64,000 bases of DNA. Source: Arhodomonas sp051195215 (GTDB lineage Bacteria; Pseudomonadota; Gammaproteobacteria; Nitrococcales; Nitrococcaceae). The translations under genes and the position numbers were made by a program. The stretch is from positions 103,570 to 167,569 of the forward strand of contig NZ_JBNAZM010000005.1 of NCBI RefSeq assembly GCF_051195215.1, written 5' to 3'. Positions 7,594 through 17,550 of this stretch are shown one piece after another. Position 1 is the stretch's first letter. Every line of letters begins with the position of its first letter. Under the pieces are notes generated by a model. That model was not told where the DNA came from, searched no databases, and worked only from the letters and a program-made list of their open reading frames with translations.

Positions 7594-9192
7594 TCAGGGC
7601 CGGCCGGTGGCTCCGCGCAGCCGGCGTAGCGCGGGCATGACGTCGCTGTCCACCAGCGCGCGGGAGAGCGTGCGGTAGAGGCCGTAGAGTTCCGTGTAAC
7701 GCACCGTGGCGCTGTCAACCGGCAGCACCCGGCGCGTGCGTTGGGCACCGAGCGCCGCGGCGCCGGCCTGGAAATCGTCCACCAGGCCGGCGGCGACGGC
7801 ACCGTGAATCGCCGCACCCCGGGCCGTGGCTTCCTGGACGTCAGGCACGCGCACGTCGCGGCCGGTGACGTCGGCGACAAGCTGCACGATGAACGGATTC
7901 TTCTCGGCCAGGCCGCTGGTGACCACCAGCTCATCCACGTCGAGCCCGCCCTCGGTCAGGGTGTCCACCACCCGGCGCATGCCGAAGCCGAGACTCTCGA
8001 GCAGCGCGCGGTAGAGCTCTTCCCGGGTGGTCTGCAGCGTCATGCCCACGAACACCCCCGACAACTCGGGGTCGATGAGTGGGGTTCGGCAGCCGTTCCA
8101 CCAATCCAGCGCCATGACCCCGCTCGCCCCCGGAGGCAGCGCCGCCGCGGCCCGGTTGTAGTGAGCAAAGCTCGCGTCGGCATCCTCCCCCGACGGGAAC
8201 GTGCGCACAAACCACGCCAGAAGATCGCCGAAACCGGCCTGTCCGGCCTCGTACCCCCAGTAACCGGGCAGGATGCCGTCACGGACCACGCCGCCAATGC
8301 CGGGAATACGACGGCAGTCCGGGGAAACCAGCATATACCCCGCGGATGTTCCCAGCGTCGCGACCAGGGTGCCGGGGGTGCTCACCCCCACGCCCGGCAT
8401 CACCGCGTGGGCGTCGATGGTGGCGACAGCCACCACCGGCGGCCGTGTCAACCCGATCCGGTCCATCCACGCAGGCGCGAGCTCGCCGGCCGGCTCGCCG
8501 ATGGGCGTGGGCTCCCGCAGCCGCTCACGCAGACCAGGAATGAGTGTGTCCACCTCGGACGGATAGCCGGCACCGTCGAGATAGTGCGCCTTGTAGCCAG
8601 CCTGGCAGGTACTGCGCACCTCTGCGCCGACGAGCTCGGAGACGAGCCAGTCACCGGCCTCCATGAAACGCGCGCTCTCCGCCCAGAGCCCGGGTGCCTC
8701 GGAGCGCAACTGCGCGGCCTTCGCGAACATCCATTCACATGACGTCTCGCCGCCGGTATAAGCGAGGAACTCTCCGCCGGTGTCATTGATCTCGGCCACC
8801 CAGGGTTGAGCGGCGTGGTGCTTCCAGAGCTTCACGTAGGCATGAGGGTGCTGCGGATAGTGGCGGCTCAGCGGTACGCCCTGCGCGGTGACCGGCAGCA
8901 CCGTCGAGGCAGTGAAGTCAATGCCGATCCCGGCAATATGACCGCCCGCGGCGACCGCCGCTTCGGATAGGCGACGCAGGATTTCCCCGGCGGCGTGCAG
9001 ATAGTCGTCGGCGTCCTGAAGCGCCCAGTCCGGCGGCAACGGCGTACCGTCCGGCAGGGATTCGCTCATCACACCGTGGGGATAGACGATCCGATGAACG
9101 GCGAGAATCTCGCCGTCGGCGGCACCGATGAGCACACCGCGGGCGCTCTCGGTGCCGAAGTCCAATCCAACGACACAGGGCTGACTGGTCAT
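7594..9192 (-). CDS. araB: Ribulokinase-type FGGY carbohydrate kinase
   Basis: This 532-residue FGGY kinase begins VVGLDFGTESARGVLI and has VYPHGVMSESLPDG, PPDWALQDADDYL and GIDFTASTVLP, all in the pattern of AraB-type ribulokinases; VTSGLAEKNPFIVQLVADVTG forms the second nucleotide-binding half. AraB enzymes phosphorylate D- and L-ribulose. The ATG at 9192 follows GAGGAGAG. The open frame continues upstream to 10032, but that stretch only shadows the SorC regulator. This is the last gene of a polyol operon, so the likely job is to phosphorylate a ketopentose made from a pentitol by the SDR at 10236. D-ribulose versus L-ribulose cannot be settled by eye. Confidence 0.85.
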   Translation of the reverse strand: MTSQPCVVGLDFGTESARGVLIGAADGEILAVHRIVYPHGVMSESLPDGTPLPPDWALQDADDYLHAAGEILRRLSEAAVAAGGHIAGIGIDFTASTVLPVTAQGVPLSRHYPQHPHAYVKLWKHHAAQPWVAEINDTGGEFLAYTGGETSCEWMFAKAAQLRSEAPGLWAESARFMEAGDWLVSELVGAEVRSTCQAGYKAHYLDGAGYPSEVDTLIPGLRERLREPTPIGEPAGELAPAWMDRIGLTRPPVVAVATIDAHAVMPGVGVSTPGTLVATLGTSAGYMLVSPDCRRIPGIGGVVRDGILPGYWGYEAGQAGFGDLLAWFVRTFPSGEDADASFAHYNRAAAALPPGASGVMALDWWNGCRTPLIDPELSGVFVGMTLQTTREELYRALLESLGFGMRRVVDTLTEGGLDVDELVVTSGLAEKNPFIVQLVADVTGRDVRVPDVQEATARGAAIHGAVAAGLVDDFQAGAAALGAQRTRRVLPVDSATVRYTELYGLYRTLSRALVDSDVMPALRRLRGATGRP

Positions 9193-9275
9193 TGCTCTCC
9201 TCGATGCATTCGTCGTTCGTTCTGGCCGACTGGTGATGCCGGCATGCGTAGACCTGCCCGCGCGCCCGGGAACGG

Positions 9276-10217
9276 CTAGTCCGTCAGCACCGCGCGGGCG
9301 ACCTCCTCGTCGGTGATCAGACCGGACAGCCACCGCCCGCGCAGGGCGGCACGGATGGCGCCGACCTTGCTCCGCCCACCGGCCACACCGATGATGAGTT
9401 GTTCGTGCTCCGGCTGTATCGGAATGCTGGTCACGCGATCGTTGATCTCGTCGTCGAGCAGGCGCCCGTCCCGATCCAGCACCCAGCCGGTGATCTCGCC
9501 CACTGCCCCGCGGGAGCGCAGCGCATCCACCTCGGCCGGACTGATACATCCCTCCAGGCGTAGCGGCGCGTGCTCGTCGATGGTGCCGATCCCCACGAAG
9601 GATACGTCGGCACGCTCGGCCAGATCGTAGACCAGACGGTAGAGGCGCTGGTTCGCGAAATGCTCCCGCTCCTCCGCAGAGTCCGCCATGATGGGGGCGG
9701 GCAGCTGATAGCTGCGCGCGCCGGTCTTGTCCGCGAGCCAGGCCATCGCATCGAACGGGTTGGTCGCGCCGTCCGGGGAAATGACACCGACGCGGGCGAC
9801 CAGACGATGATGCGCGCAGTCGACATGCGCCGTCTCGTCGATCATCGCCCGCAGCGTACGCCCGGTGGCAACACCGATGACCAGCCGCTCCGAGCGGTTC
9901 AGGTAGTTTTCCAGCTTGGCCGCGCCGACGACCGTCAGCGGCCGCAGGCTCGTGGTGCCCGGCATGATCGGCGCGACGTCGCAATAGCGCAGGCCGTAGC
10001 GCTCGCGCAGCGCTTCGGCGAGCTCCATGCAAGCGGCGACCGGGTGATCAAGGCGTACCTTGATGAGCCCTTCCGCACGTGCGAGGGTCAACGCGCGCTG
10101 GACGCCCTGACGCGACAGCCCGACCTGGCGGGCGATCTGGTCCTGGGTAGCCCCCTCCACATGGTACATCCAGGCAATGCGTGCCGCCTGGTCCAGCTTG
10201 GCGTCGAATCCTCGCAT
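9276..10217 (-). CDS. SorC-family sugar-responsive transcriptional regulator
   Basis: This 313-residue protein has an N-terminal helix-turn-helix (EGATQDQIARQVGLSRQGVQRALTLARAEGLI, residues about 21-52). A SorC/DeoR-C type effector domain follows with the signature IGVATGRTLRAMIDE, VGIGTID and LIIGVAGGRSKVGAIRAALRGRWL. Family members bind sugar phosphates or sugars and control polyol and sugar operons. It is embedded between the SDR and ribulokinase genes of the operon it probably controls. The repeated GGGCAAATGCCC elements at 16019 and 16913 are candidate binding sites, an inference from position. Confidence 0.9.
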   Translation of the reverse strand: MRGFDAKLDQAARIAWMYHVEGATQDQIARQVGLSRQGVQRALTLARAEGLIKVRLDHPVAACMELAEALRERYGLRYCDVAPIMPGTTSLRPLTVVGAAKLENYLNRSERLVIGVATGRTLRAMIDETAHVDCAHHRLVARVGVISPDGATNPFDAMAWLADKTGARSYQLPAPIMADSAEEREHFANQRLYRLVYDLAERADVSFVGIGTIDEHAPLRLEGCISPAEVDALRSRGAVGEITGWVLDRDGRLLDDEINDRVTSIPIQPEHEQLIIGVAGGRSKVGAIRAALRGRWLSGLITDEEVARAVLTD

Positions 10218-10235
10218 GCGTTGGCGCTTACCTCC

Positions 10236-11006
10236 CTACCAGCACGAATAGCCGCCGTCGGCCACCAGCACCGAGCCCGTACAGAAGCTCGCCGCGTCGG
10301 AGGCGAGAAACAGCACCGCGCTCGCGATCTCGTCGACCTCTGCGCAACGGTTCATCGGCGTCATTTCGAGCCAGGTGTCGTTCCAGTCCTGACGGGAACG
10401 CCCCATCAGGGTGAGCTCGGTGTTCACGTAGCCGGGTGCCACCGCATTCACGCGCACGCCGTGTTCCGCCCACTCGCAGGCCAGCGAGCGGGTCAGCTGA
10501 TGCACGGCCGCCTTGCTGGCGTTGTATGGCGCCTGGGGCTGCGGCTTGTTGACGATGAGCCCCGACATGGAGCCGAGATTGACGACGGCACCGCTACCCT
10601 GGGCCACCATGTGCCGGCCGAACGCCCGACAGCAGTAGAACACACCGTCGAGGTTCACGCCCATCAGGTGGCGCCAGGCATCGTCATCGTAATCGGTGGC
10701 GTCGATGTTGGCTGCGACACCGGCGTTATTGACCAGCACGTCGACGTGGCCGAGGCGGGTGGCGAGGGCGCTGGCCGCCTCACCGACAGCCTCTGGGTCG
10801 GTCACGTCGAGCGCGAACGCCTCTGCGCTGTACCCCGCCTGACCGAGGCGGTCCACGGCCGCTTGCGCCCCATCGTCATTGACGTCGACGACGACGACGT
10901 GGGCGCCGGCCTCCGCCAGCGCCTCGCAGATCGCGAAGCCGATACCTCGGCCGCCACCGGTGACCACCGCGTTGCGTCCGGCGAGGCTGAACTTCTCCTG
11001 GTACAT
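10236..11006 (-). CDS. Short-chain dehydrogenase, probable pentitol/polyol 2-dehydrogenase
   Basis: This 256-residue classical SDR has cofactor motif TGGGRGIGFA, an aspartate after the second strand (VVVVDVND) favouring NAD+, NNAG, and the catalytic pair in YNASKAAVHQLTRSLA. The segment NKPQPQAPYNASK and the C-terminal DGGYSCW resemble D-arabinitol 2-dehydrogenase and galactitol/mannitol dehydrogenase SDRs. It probably oxidises a sugar alcohol to the ketose taken by the neighbouring ribulokinase. It is 18 bases from the regulator gene and 21 bases from the HAD gene in a continuous operon. The exact polyol is unknown. Confidence 0.85.
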   Translation of the reverse strand: MYQEKFSLAGRNAVVTGGGRGIGFAICEALAEAGAHVVVVDVNDDGAQAAVDRLGQAGYSAEAFALDVTDPEAVGEAASALATRLGHVDVLVNNAGVAANIDATDYDDDAWRHLMGVNLDGVFYCCRAFGRHMVAQGSGAVVNLGSMSGLIVNKPQPQAPYNASKAAVHQLTRSLACEWAEHGVRVNAVAPGYVNTELTLMGRSRQDWNDTWLEMTPMNRCAEVDEIASAVLFLASDAASFCTGSVLVADGGYSCW

Positions 11007-11027
11007 GATCTCTCCCCCTTCTGCGCC

Positions 11028-11693
11028 CTAGTTCTCGGTGAGGCGGGCGAGCGTCTCCGGCAGCTCGCGCATGGAAGCGATGGAGGTCACCGCGCCGATG
11101 CGCTGCTGGGTATCGGCATGACCGGCGGGTATATGGCCACCACCGGTGAAGCCGATCACGGTCAGTCCGGCCGCCACCGCAGCGGTAACGCCGGCCCGGC
11201 TGTCCTCGACGGCAATGCAGCGCGCCGGGTCATAGCCGAGCCGGGCCGCGGCGTGGCGGTATACGTCCGGGGCGGGCTTGGGCGCGGCGACGAGCTCGGC
11301 GGCGAAGACCGCCTCGCCGAAATACCGCGCCAGCCCCGTACGCTGCAACGCCCCGTGCACGCGGTCGAGACGGCTGTTGGAAACCACTGCCTTGGGCAGC
11401 TCGATGCGCCCCAGCGCCCACGCGACGTCCGGTATTGCGCGGTCGAGCTCGTGCAGGGCGAGCTCGACCTCGCGGTTCGCGCTATGCACCCACTCATCGT
11501 CGAAGGTCACGCCATGGCGCTGCCCGATCTCCCGGGCGATCGCCTCTAGCGGCAGCCCCAGCAATCCCGCGATGTCCGTTCGAACCGCCTCGCCTGCAGA
11601 AACTCGGGCGGCGAAGCGATCGGCAAGCACATCGAGCACGACGGCCTCGCTGTCGATGAGCACGCCGTCACAATCGAAAATAATGCAGTCCAT
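11028..11693 (-). CDS. HAD-superfamily sugar-phosphate phosphatase
   Basis: This 221-residue HAD hydrolase has motif I FDCDGVLIDSE with its nucleophile aspartate near residue 7, motif II in VVSNSR, motif III lysine in APKPAPDVY and motif IV in VEDSRAGVTAA. It belongs to the beta-phosphoglucomutase/6-phosphogluconate phosphatase group. HAD proteins of this type often sit inside polyol operons and remove dead-end or toxic sugar phosphates; the natural substrate is unknown. It is 15 bases downstream of the ABC ATPase gene and co-transcribed. Confidence 0.85.
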   Translation of the reverse strand: MDCIIFDCDGVLIDSEAVVLDVLADRFAARVSAGEAVRTDIAGLLGLPLEAIAREIGQRHGVTFDDEWVHSANREVELALHELDRAIPDVAWALGRIELPKAVVSNSRLDRVHGALQRTGLARYFGEAVFAAELVAAPKPAPDVYRHAAARLGYDPARCIAVEDSRAGVTAAVAAGLTVIGFTGGGHIPAGHADTQQRIGAVTSIASMRELPETLARLTEN

Positions 11694-11708
11694 GGTCTGT
11701 CCGTGGCT

Positions 11709-12842
<1,134 letters not shown>

Positions 12843-12859
12843 GTTCGTCTCCTCCCGAT

Positions 12860-13687
12860 CTATTTCACGGCGCCGAAGGTGAGTCCGCGCACCAGCTGCT
12901 TCTGGCTGAACCAGCCGAGCACCAGGATCGGCGCGATGGCCAGCGTCGAGGCGGCCGAGAGCTTCGCCCAGAACAGTCCCTCCGGACTGGAATACGAGGC
13001 GATGAACGCCGTCAGCGGCGCCGCGTCCGAGGAGGTGAGATTCAGGCTCCAGAACGACTCGTTCCACGCCAGGATCACCGACAGCAGCAGCGTCGAGGCG
13101 ATGCCACCGAGGGATATCGGCAGCAGGATGTGGATGAGCTCCTGCCACAGCCCCGCCCCTTCCATGCGCGCGGACTCGAGGATCTCGCCCGGAATCTCGC
13201 GGAAGTACGTGTAGAGCATCCACACGATGATCGGGAGATTCATGAGCATGATCACCATGGTCAGGCCGAAGCGCGAATCCAGCAGCCCCCAGTCCCGGAA
13301 CACCAGGTAGATCGGCACCAGCACGCCCACCGGCGGCAGCATCTTGGTGGAGAGCATCCACAGCAGCGTGCCTTTGGTACGGCGGCTGGGCATGAATGCC
13401 ATCGCCCAGGCCGCGGGCACCGCGACCATCAGGCCGAGCGCGGTGGAGCCGAACGCGACGATCACCGAGTTCAGGGCGAACTTCAGGTAGTCGCTGCGCT
13501 CGTTCACCGTGAGGTAGTTCTCGAGGGTCGGCTCCAGCGGCAGGAAGGTCGGCGGCGTGCTCACCGCGGCGCCTTCCGTCTTGAAGCTGGTGATGAGCAT
13601 CCAGTAGATCGGGAAGAACATCACCAGCGCCACCGCCCAGGCGGCGAGCCCGAGGCCGACGCGTTTCCACTTCAGGGTGTCGTTCAT
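12860..13687 (-). CDS. smoG: MalG-type inner-membrane permease for polyol import
   Basis: This 275-residue CUT1-family permease has about six transmembrane segments, starting with LGLAAWAVALVMFFPIYWML, and the EAA-type ATPase contact EILESARMEGAGLWQELIHILLPIS. The C-terminus GLTFGAVK is typical of MalG-like subunits. The ATG at 13687 lies four bases after the stop of the partner permease. It works with the MalF-type subunit at 13692 and the ATPase at 11709. Confidence 0.88.
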   Translation of the reverse strand: MNDTLKWKRVGLGLAAWAVALVMFFPIYWMLITSFKTEGAAVSTPPTFLPLEPTLENYLTVNERSDYLKFALNSVIVAFGSTALGLMVAVPAAWAMAFMPSRRTKGTLLWMLSTKMLPPVGVLVPIYLVFRDWGLLDSRFGLTMVIMLMNLPIIVWMLYTYFREIPGEILESARMEGAGLWQELIHILLPISLGGIASTLLLSVILAWNESFWSLNLTSSDAAPLTAFIASYSSPEGLFWAKLSAASTLAIAPILVLGWFSQKQLVRGLTFGAVK

Positions 13688-13691
13688 GGCC

Positions 13692-14633
13692 TCAACTCTC
13701 CAGGTTCCTGCCAATCAGCCGCACCAGGAAGATCGCGACGATGTTGGCGAGAATCACCGCCACCACGCCGCCCGCCGAAGCGCCGCCGACATCGAACTCC
13801 AGCAGCGCACGCGAGTAGACGAGAAACGCGATGTTGGTGGTCTGCAGGCCGGGGCCGCCGGTGGTGGTCACGAAAATCTCGGCGAAGACGACCAGCAGGA
13901 AGATCGTCTGGATGAGAATCACCACCGTGATCGCGCGGGCGAGGTGCGGCAGCACGATGTAGAAGAAGTACGGCAGCGGCCCGGCACCATCCATCTCCGC
14001 GGCCTCGCGCTGCTCCTCATCGAGCGACTGCAACGCCGTGAGCAGGATCAGCACGGCGAACGGCAGCCAACGCCAGGCGACCACCAGGATCACCGACAGC
14101 AACGGCCAGTCGCTGAACCAGACCACGGGCTCCAGACCGACGCTGGTCAGCGCCCAGCTGAAAAACCCGGAAGTCGGATCCATCAGGAGGTTCTTCCAGA
14201 TCAGCGCGCTCACCGTGGGCATTACGAAGAACGGCGAGATCGCGAGAATGCGCGCCACGCCCTGCCCGAAAAACGGCTGGTTGAGCAGCAGCGCGATGCC
14301 GATTCCGCCGATCACGGTGATCGCGAGCACGGAGCCCACCAGGACCAGCGTGTTGGCGAGCGCCGTGAAAAACGCCGGATCCTGGAGAAAATAGGCATAG
14401 TTCTCCAGGCCGATGAACGCCCTGCTTCCCGGCTGCAGCAGCAGGTAGCGCTGCAGCGAGAAGTAAATGGTCATGCCCAGCGGCACCGCCATCCACAGGA
14501 ACAGGAGCACCACCGAGGGCGAGACCGCCGCCAGACCGACCAGACGCTCCCTCGACATGGACGGCCGCCGCAGGCGAGGGGTCGAGAGCACCGGCGCGCG
14601 CATTCCGCGCGCCGGCGTGGCCTGCTCACTCAT
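13692..14633 (-). CDS. smoF: MalF-type inner-membrane permease for polyol import
   Basis: This 313-residue CUT1 permease has an N-terminal cytoplasmic tail, six or seven membrane segments beginning near VGLAAVSPSVVLLFLWMAVPLG, and the EAA loop EEQREAAEMDGAGPLPYFFYIVLPH. The second ATG at 14633 (MSEQATP) is preferred to the one 15 bases upstream. It overlaps the end of the binding-protein gene by eight bases, so the two are translationally coupled. Confidence 0.87.
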   Translation of the reverse strand: MSEQATPARGMRAPVLSTPRLRRPSMSRERLVGLAAVSPSVVLLFLWMAVPLGMTIYFSLQRYLLLQPGSRAFIGLENYAYFLQDPAFFTALANTLVLVGSVLAITVIGGIGIALLLNQPFFGQGVARILAISPFFVMPTVSALIWKNLLMDPTSGFFSWALTSVGLEPVVWFSDWPLLSVILVVAWRWLPFAVLILLTALQSLDEEQREAAEMDGAGPLPYFFYIVLPHLARAITVVILIQTIFLLVVFAEIFVTTTGGPGLQTTNIAFLVYSRALLEFDVGGASAGGVVAVILANIVAIFLVRLIGRNLES

Positions 14634-15948
14634 TGCCGTAACCCGCACGCGCCATGGTCCGCTCGGTGGACCGCTGCGCGCTCTCCAGCGCCTGGCTTAC
14701 ACTCACCTTGCCGGTGAGCGCCGAGGCGATCTGTTGGCCGACGACGGTGCCGATACCCTGGAACTCGGGAATGGCAACGAACTGCACGCCGATGTAGGGC
14801 GTCTCGCGCAGCGTGCTGTCGGCCGGGTCCGCGCTCTCGATGGCCGTTAGCACCTGGTCGGCGAAGGGTGCGGCCTCCTGGTATTTTGGGTTGTCATAGA
14901 GGGATTTGCGGGTTCCCGGCGGCGCCGCGCGCCAGCCTTCGCGCTCGGCGACGAGGCGCGTGTACGCCTTGGACGTCGCCCAGCCGATGAACGTCTCGGC
15001 GGCGTCGACCTTTTCGCTGCTCGCCGGAATCGCCAGCGACCACGCCCACAGCCAGTGCGAACCTTTGCCCGTGACCGCATGCGGCGCCTGGGCGAAGCCC
15101 ACGCTGTCGGCCACCTCGCTCTCGTCGGGGTCGGTCACGAAGCCCGAAGCGACGGTGGCGTCCACCCACATGGCGCACTTGCCGGAATTGAACAGTGCCA
15201 GGTTCTCGTTGAAGCCATTGCTGGACGCACCGGGCGGCCCGTAGTTGCCGAGCAGATCCACGTAGAAGTCGATGGCGTGCTGCCACGCGGGACTGTCGAG
15301 CTGCGCCTGCCACTGCCCGTCGAACCAGCGCCCGCCAAAGGCGTTGATCATGGTGCTCACCAGCGCCATGTTCTCGCCCCAGCCCGCCTTGCCGCGCAGA
15401 CAGATGCCGAACTGGCCCTCATCGGGGGCGTGAAGCTGCTTCGCGAATCCGTAGAGATCGCCCCAGGTGGGGTTGTCCGGCATCTCCAGCCCCGCCTCCT
15501 CGAAGAGGTCGCGGCGGTACATGGTCATGCTGCTCTCGCCGTAGAACGGCGCCGCGTACAGCTCGCCCTCGTGGGAGAGACCGGCCCGGATGGGCGCCAG
15601 CAGGTCGTCCACGTCGTAGGAATCGGGGAAGCTCAGGGCGTTCAGCCAGCCCTGCTTGGCCCAGATCGGCACCTCGTAGGTCCCGATGGTCATGACGTCG
15701 AACTGACCGCCCCCGGTGGCGATATCCGTGGTCACCCGCTGACGCAGCACGTTCTCTTCGAGGACCACCCATTCCAGGTCGATGTCCGGATGGTTCTCCT
15801 CGAAGACCTCCGAGAGTTTCTGCATCCGGATCATGTCGCCGTTGTTCACGGTGGCGATCGTAATCTCCACCGCGACGGCGTTCGCCGCGGCCCCGAAACC
15901 GAGGGCCGCGACGACGGCCGTGCTGAGCACACGATTACGCGTTCTCAT
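14626..15948 (-). CDS. smoE: Periplasmic sugar-alcohol-binding protein (SmoE/MtlE type)
   Basis: This 440-residue solute-binding protein has a signal peptide of about 27 residues ending near AANAVA. The mature part starts VEITIATVNNGDMIRMQKLSEVFEENHPDI, close to the sorbitol/mannitol-binding proteins of this ABC class, and also has GTYEVPIWAKQGWL and YGESSMTMYRRDLFEEAG. It captures polyols in the periplasm for the SmoFGK-like complex. It is the second gene of the operon, with its own upstream operator region at 16019-16070. It ends inside the permease gene start. Confidence 0.87.
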   Translation of the reverse strand: MRTRNRVLSTAVVAALGFGAAANAVAVEITIATVNNGDMIRMQKLSEVFEENHPDIDLEWVVLEENVLRQRVTTDIATGGGQFDVMTIGTYEVPIWAKQGWLNALSFPDSYDVDDLLAPIRAGLSHEGELYAAPFYGESSMTMYRRDLFEEAGLEMPDNPTWGDLYGFAKQLHAPDEGQFGICLRGKAGWGENMALVSTMINAFGGRWFDGQWQAQLDSPAWQHAIDFYVDLLGNYGPPGASSNGFNENLALFNSGKCAMWVDATVASGFVTDPDESEVADSVGFAQAPHAVTGKGSHWLWAWSLAIPASSEKVDAAETFIGWATSKAYTRLVAEREGWRAAPPGTRKSLYDNPKYQEAAPFADQVLTAIESADPADSTLRETPYIGVQFVAIPEFQGIGTVVGQQIASALTGKVSVSQALESAQRSTERTMARAGYGNE

Positions 15949-16018
15949 CGCTCTCCTCCTCTGCTCATATGTTCACCGCGGCAGCCGCCACGGCGATCCG
16001 AGCCTTTACCTGAAGCAC

Positions 16019-16070
16019 GGGCAAATGCCCAATCAATTCGAGCATTTGACCACTGAGCGGGCATTTTGAC
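16019..16070. promoter_or_regulatory. Operator cluster upstream of the polyol-binding-protein gene
   Basis: Three related boxes lie in the 132-base gap before the binding-protein gene: the near-palindrome GGGCAAATGCCC at 16019-16030, GCATTTGACC at 16042-16051 and GGGCATTTTGAC at 16059-16070. They share the half-site GCATTTGMC. The same elements recur upstream of the SmoS-like gene at 16896-16924, which argues for one regulator acting at both places, probably the SorC protein at 9276. The regulator is inferred. Confidence 0.65.
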
Positions 16071-16080
16071 AACCCTTCGT

Positions 16081-16854
16081 TCAGTTCAGGCAATTTCCGC
16101 CGTCCACGTTGAGCGTCTGCCCGACCACGTAATCCGACTCGGCGGAGGCCAGAAAGACCGCGGCACCGGCGTGGTCATCCGGCACACCCATCCGGCCGAA
16201 GGGCACGGCCTCCCCCACCAGGCGCTTCTTCTCGCCGGGCTCGCGGTGTTCGTACCTGGCAAACAGCGCATCAACCTCGTCCCACATCGGGGTATCGACA
16301 ACGCCGGGGGAGATCGCGTTGACGTTGATGCCGCGGCGCGCGAACGCCAGCCCCGCCGACTGCGTCAGGCTGATGACCGCCGCCTTGGAGGCACAGTAGA
16401 CCGACACCAGCGCCTCGCCCCGACGCCCGGCCTGGCTCGCCATGTTGACGATCTTGCCGCGCCCGTCCTCACCGGGCATGTAGCGGGCGACGGCCTGCAT
16501 CATGAACAACGCACCTTCCACATTGACGTCGAAGATCCGCCGGAAACTCTCCCGCGTGACGTCCTCGATGGGTGCCAGATCGAACACCGCGGCGTTATTG
16601 ACGAGTATGTCCAGCCGCCCGAACTCCTCGTGCACGCCGGCCACGCCGCGCTCCACCGCCGCCTGGTCGGTGACGTCGAGATACAGCGCACGCCCGCGCT
16701 CCCCGAGGACGTCGTCCACCGCCGCCTGCAGCGCCTCGCGATCGACGTCGGCCACCACCACCCAGGCGCCTTCGTCCACGTACCGCCGCGCGATCGCGAG
16801 CCCGATGCCCCGCGCCCCGCCGGTTACCAGCGCCACCTTCCCAGCAAGCCTCAC
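16081..16854 (-). CDS. smoS: SmoS-type sorbitol dehydrogenase (SDR, L-iditol 2-dehydrogenase)
   Basis: This 257-residue SDR has TGGARGIGLA, the NAD-type aspartate VVVADVD, NNAAVFDLAPIEDVTRESF, NMASQAGRRGEALVSVYCASKAAVISLTQSAGLA (split here by motif) and a C-terminal VDGGN. These blocks closely match Rhodobacter SmoS, which oxidises sorbitol to fructose and is 256 residues long. The GTG at 16854 is chosen because it gives the family start (VRLAGKVALVTGG) behind GAGGAGGAGG; ATG codons further upstream would place coding sequence across the operator. The fructose produced would be phosphorylated by the fructokinase at 19698. First gene of the operon. Confidence 0.9.
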   Translation of the reverse strand: MRLAGKVALVTGGARGIGLAIARRYVDEGAWVVVADVDREALQAAVDDVLGERGRALYLDVTDQAAVERGVAGVHEEFGRLDILVNNAAVFDLAPIEDVTRESFRRIFDVNVEGALFMMQAVARYMPGEDGRGKIVNMASQAGRRGEALVSVYCASKAAVISLTQSAGLAFARRGINVNAISPGVVDTPMWDEVDALFARYEHREPGEKKRLVGEAVPFGRMGVPDDHAGAAVFLASAESDYVVGQTLNVDGGNCLN

Positions 16855-16895
16855 AACGCACCTCCTCCTCATCGAGCGCCTCTGCATGAGGCGCC

Positions 16896-16924
16896 ATATT
16901 TGACCAATAACCGGGCAAATGCCC
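16896..16924. promoter_or_regulatory. Operator upstream of the smoS-like gene
   Basis: ATATTTGACC at 16896-16905 and GGGCAAATGCCC at 16913-16924 lie 40-70 bases before the GTG start. The second box is identical, base for base, to the one at 16019-16030. The two regions carry the boxes in opposite order, as expected for a palindromic operator used at two promoters. Confidence 0.65.
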
Positions 16925-17011
16925 AAACAAGATTCAAACACCATACGCGGCCGACCGCAACCCGACACGAGCGGGCCTTCACGGCCACCGGTCATGGCAG
17001 GACGGCGGCGC

Positions 17012-17037
17012 CATGCCGGCGTAACGACGCCGGCATG
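17012..17037 (-). terminator. Strong hairpin downstream of the thioesterase pair
   Basis: Arms CATGCCGGCGT and ACGCCGGCATG (11 base pairs) close over a four-base loop, 60 bases past the stop of the gene at 17098. There is no T run, so termination is likely but not certain. It separates the thioesterases from the smoS promoter. Confidence 0.5.
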
Positions 17038-17097
17038 CCAAGGGAGGATTCGTGAAAGGAAGGGAGCGGCGATTGCCCGCTCGTCAACGCGCGGACT

Positions 17098-17550
17098 TCA
17101 ACCGGCGGGATCGGCCAGCAGGAAATGGCAGCGGGCGGTGGCGACGTCACGTTGCCCATCGTCGCCCTCCTGCCAGGCAGCGACGCCCACGTTCGCCACC
17201 CGCCGACCCTGGCGGCGGACATCGCAGGCCGCCCACAGCACGTCGGGATGCCCGGGACGCAGGTAATCGATGGAAAAGTCCACGACCTTGGGCACCCGCG
17301 TCGCCTCCTGGGTCCAGAGCAGGTGCAGGATCGCGGCATTCTCCATGAACGCGCCGATAACACCGCCGTGGAGCGCCGGCAGATACGGGTTGCCCACGTT
17401 GCCTTCATGGAAATCGAGGCGGAAGGTAAGCGCCTCGTCGGTGGCGGTGAAGCTCACCCCCAGTAGGCGGGCGTAGGGGATGAGCGCGACCAGCGCCTCC
17501 GGATCCTCGGCCTGCCGAGCGGCCTGCATGCGGCGAAGGAGATCGTTCAT
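17098..17550 (-). CDS. PaaI-type hotdog thioesterase (second of a pair)
   Basis: This 150-residue hotdog-fold protein has NPYLPALHGGVIGAFMENAAILHL, the HGG(V) PaaI/YigI-type thioesterase motif with acidic residue downstream, and a core strand VDFSIDYLRPGHPD. It probably hydrolyses an acyl-CoA in the cytoplasm. Its ATG at 17550 overlaps the end of the preceding hotdog gene by four bases. The two proteins could form a heteromeric hotdog enzyme or act independently; the substrate is unknown. Confidence 0.8.
   Translation of the reverse strand: MNDLLRRMQAARQAEDPEALVALIPYARLLGVSFTATDEALTFRLDFHEGNVGNPYLPALHGGVIGAFMENAAILHLLWTQEATRVPKVVDFSIDYLRPGHPDVLWAACDVRRQGRRVANVGVAAWQEGDDGQRDVATARCHFLLADPAG

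Noticed and set aside
9193..10032. 5' extension of the ribulokinase frame by about 280 codons
   Set aside because: The extension overlaps the SorC regulator in another frame and is arginine/alanine-rich; the family start and ribosome site are at 9192.
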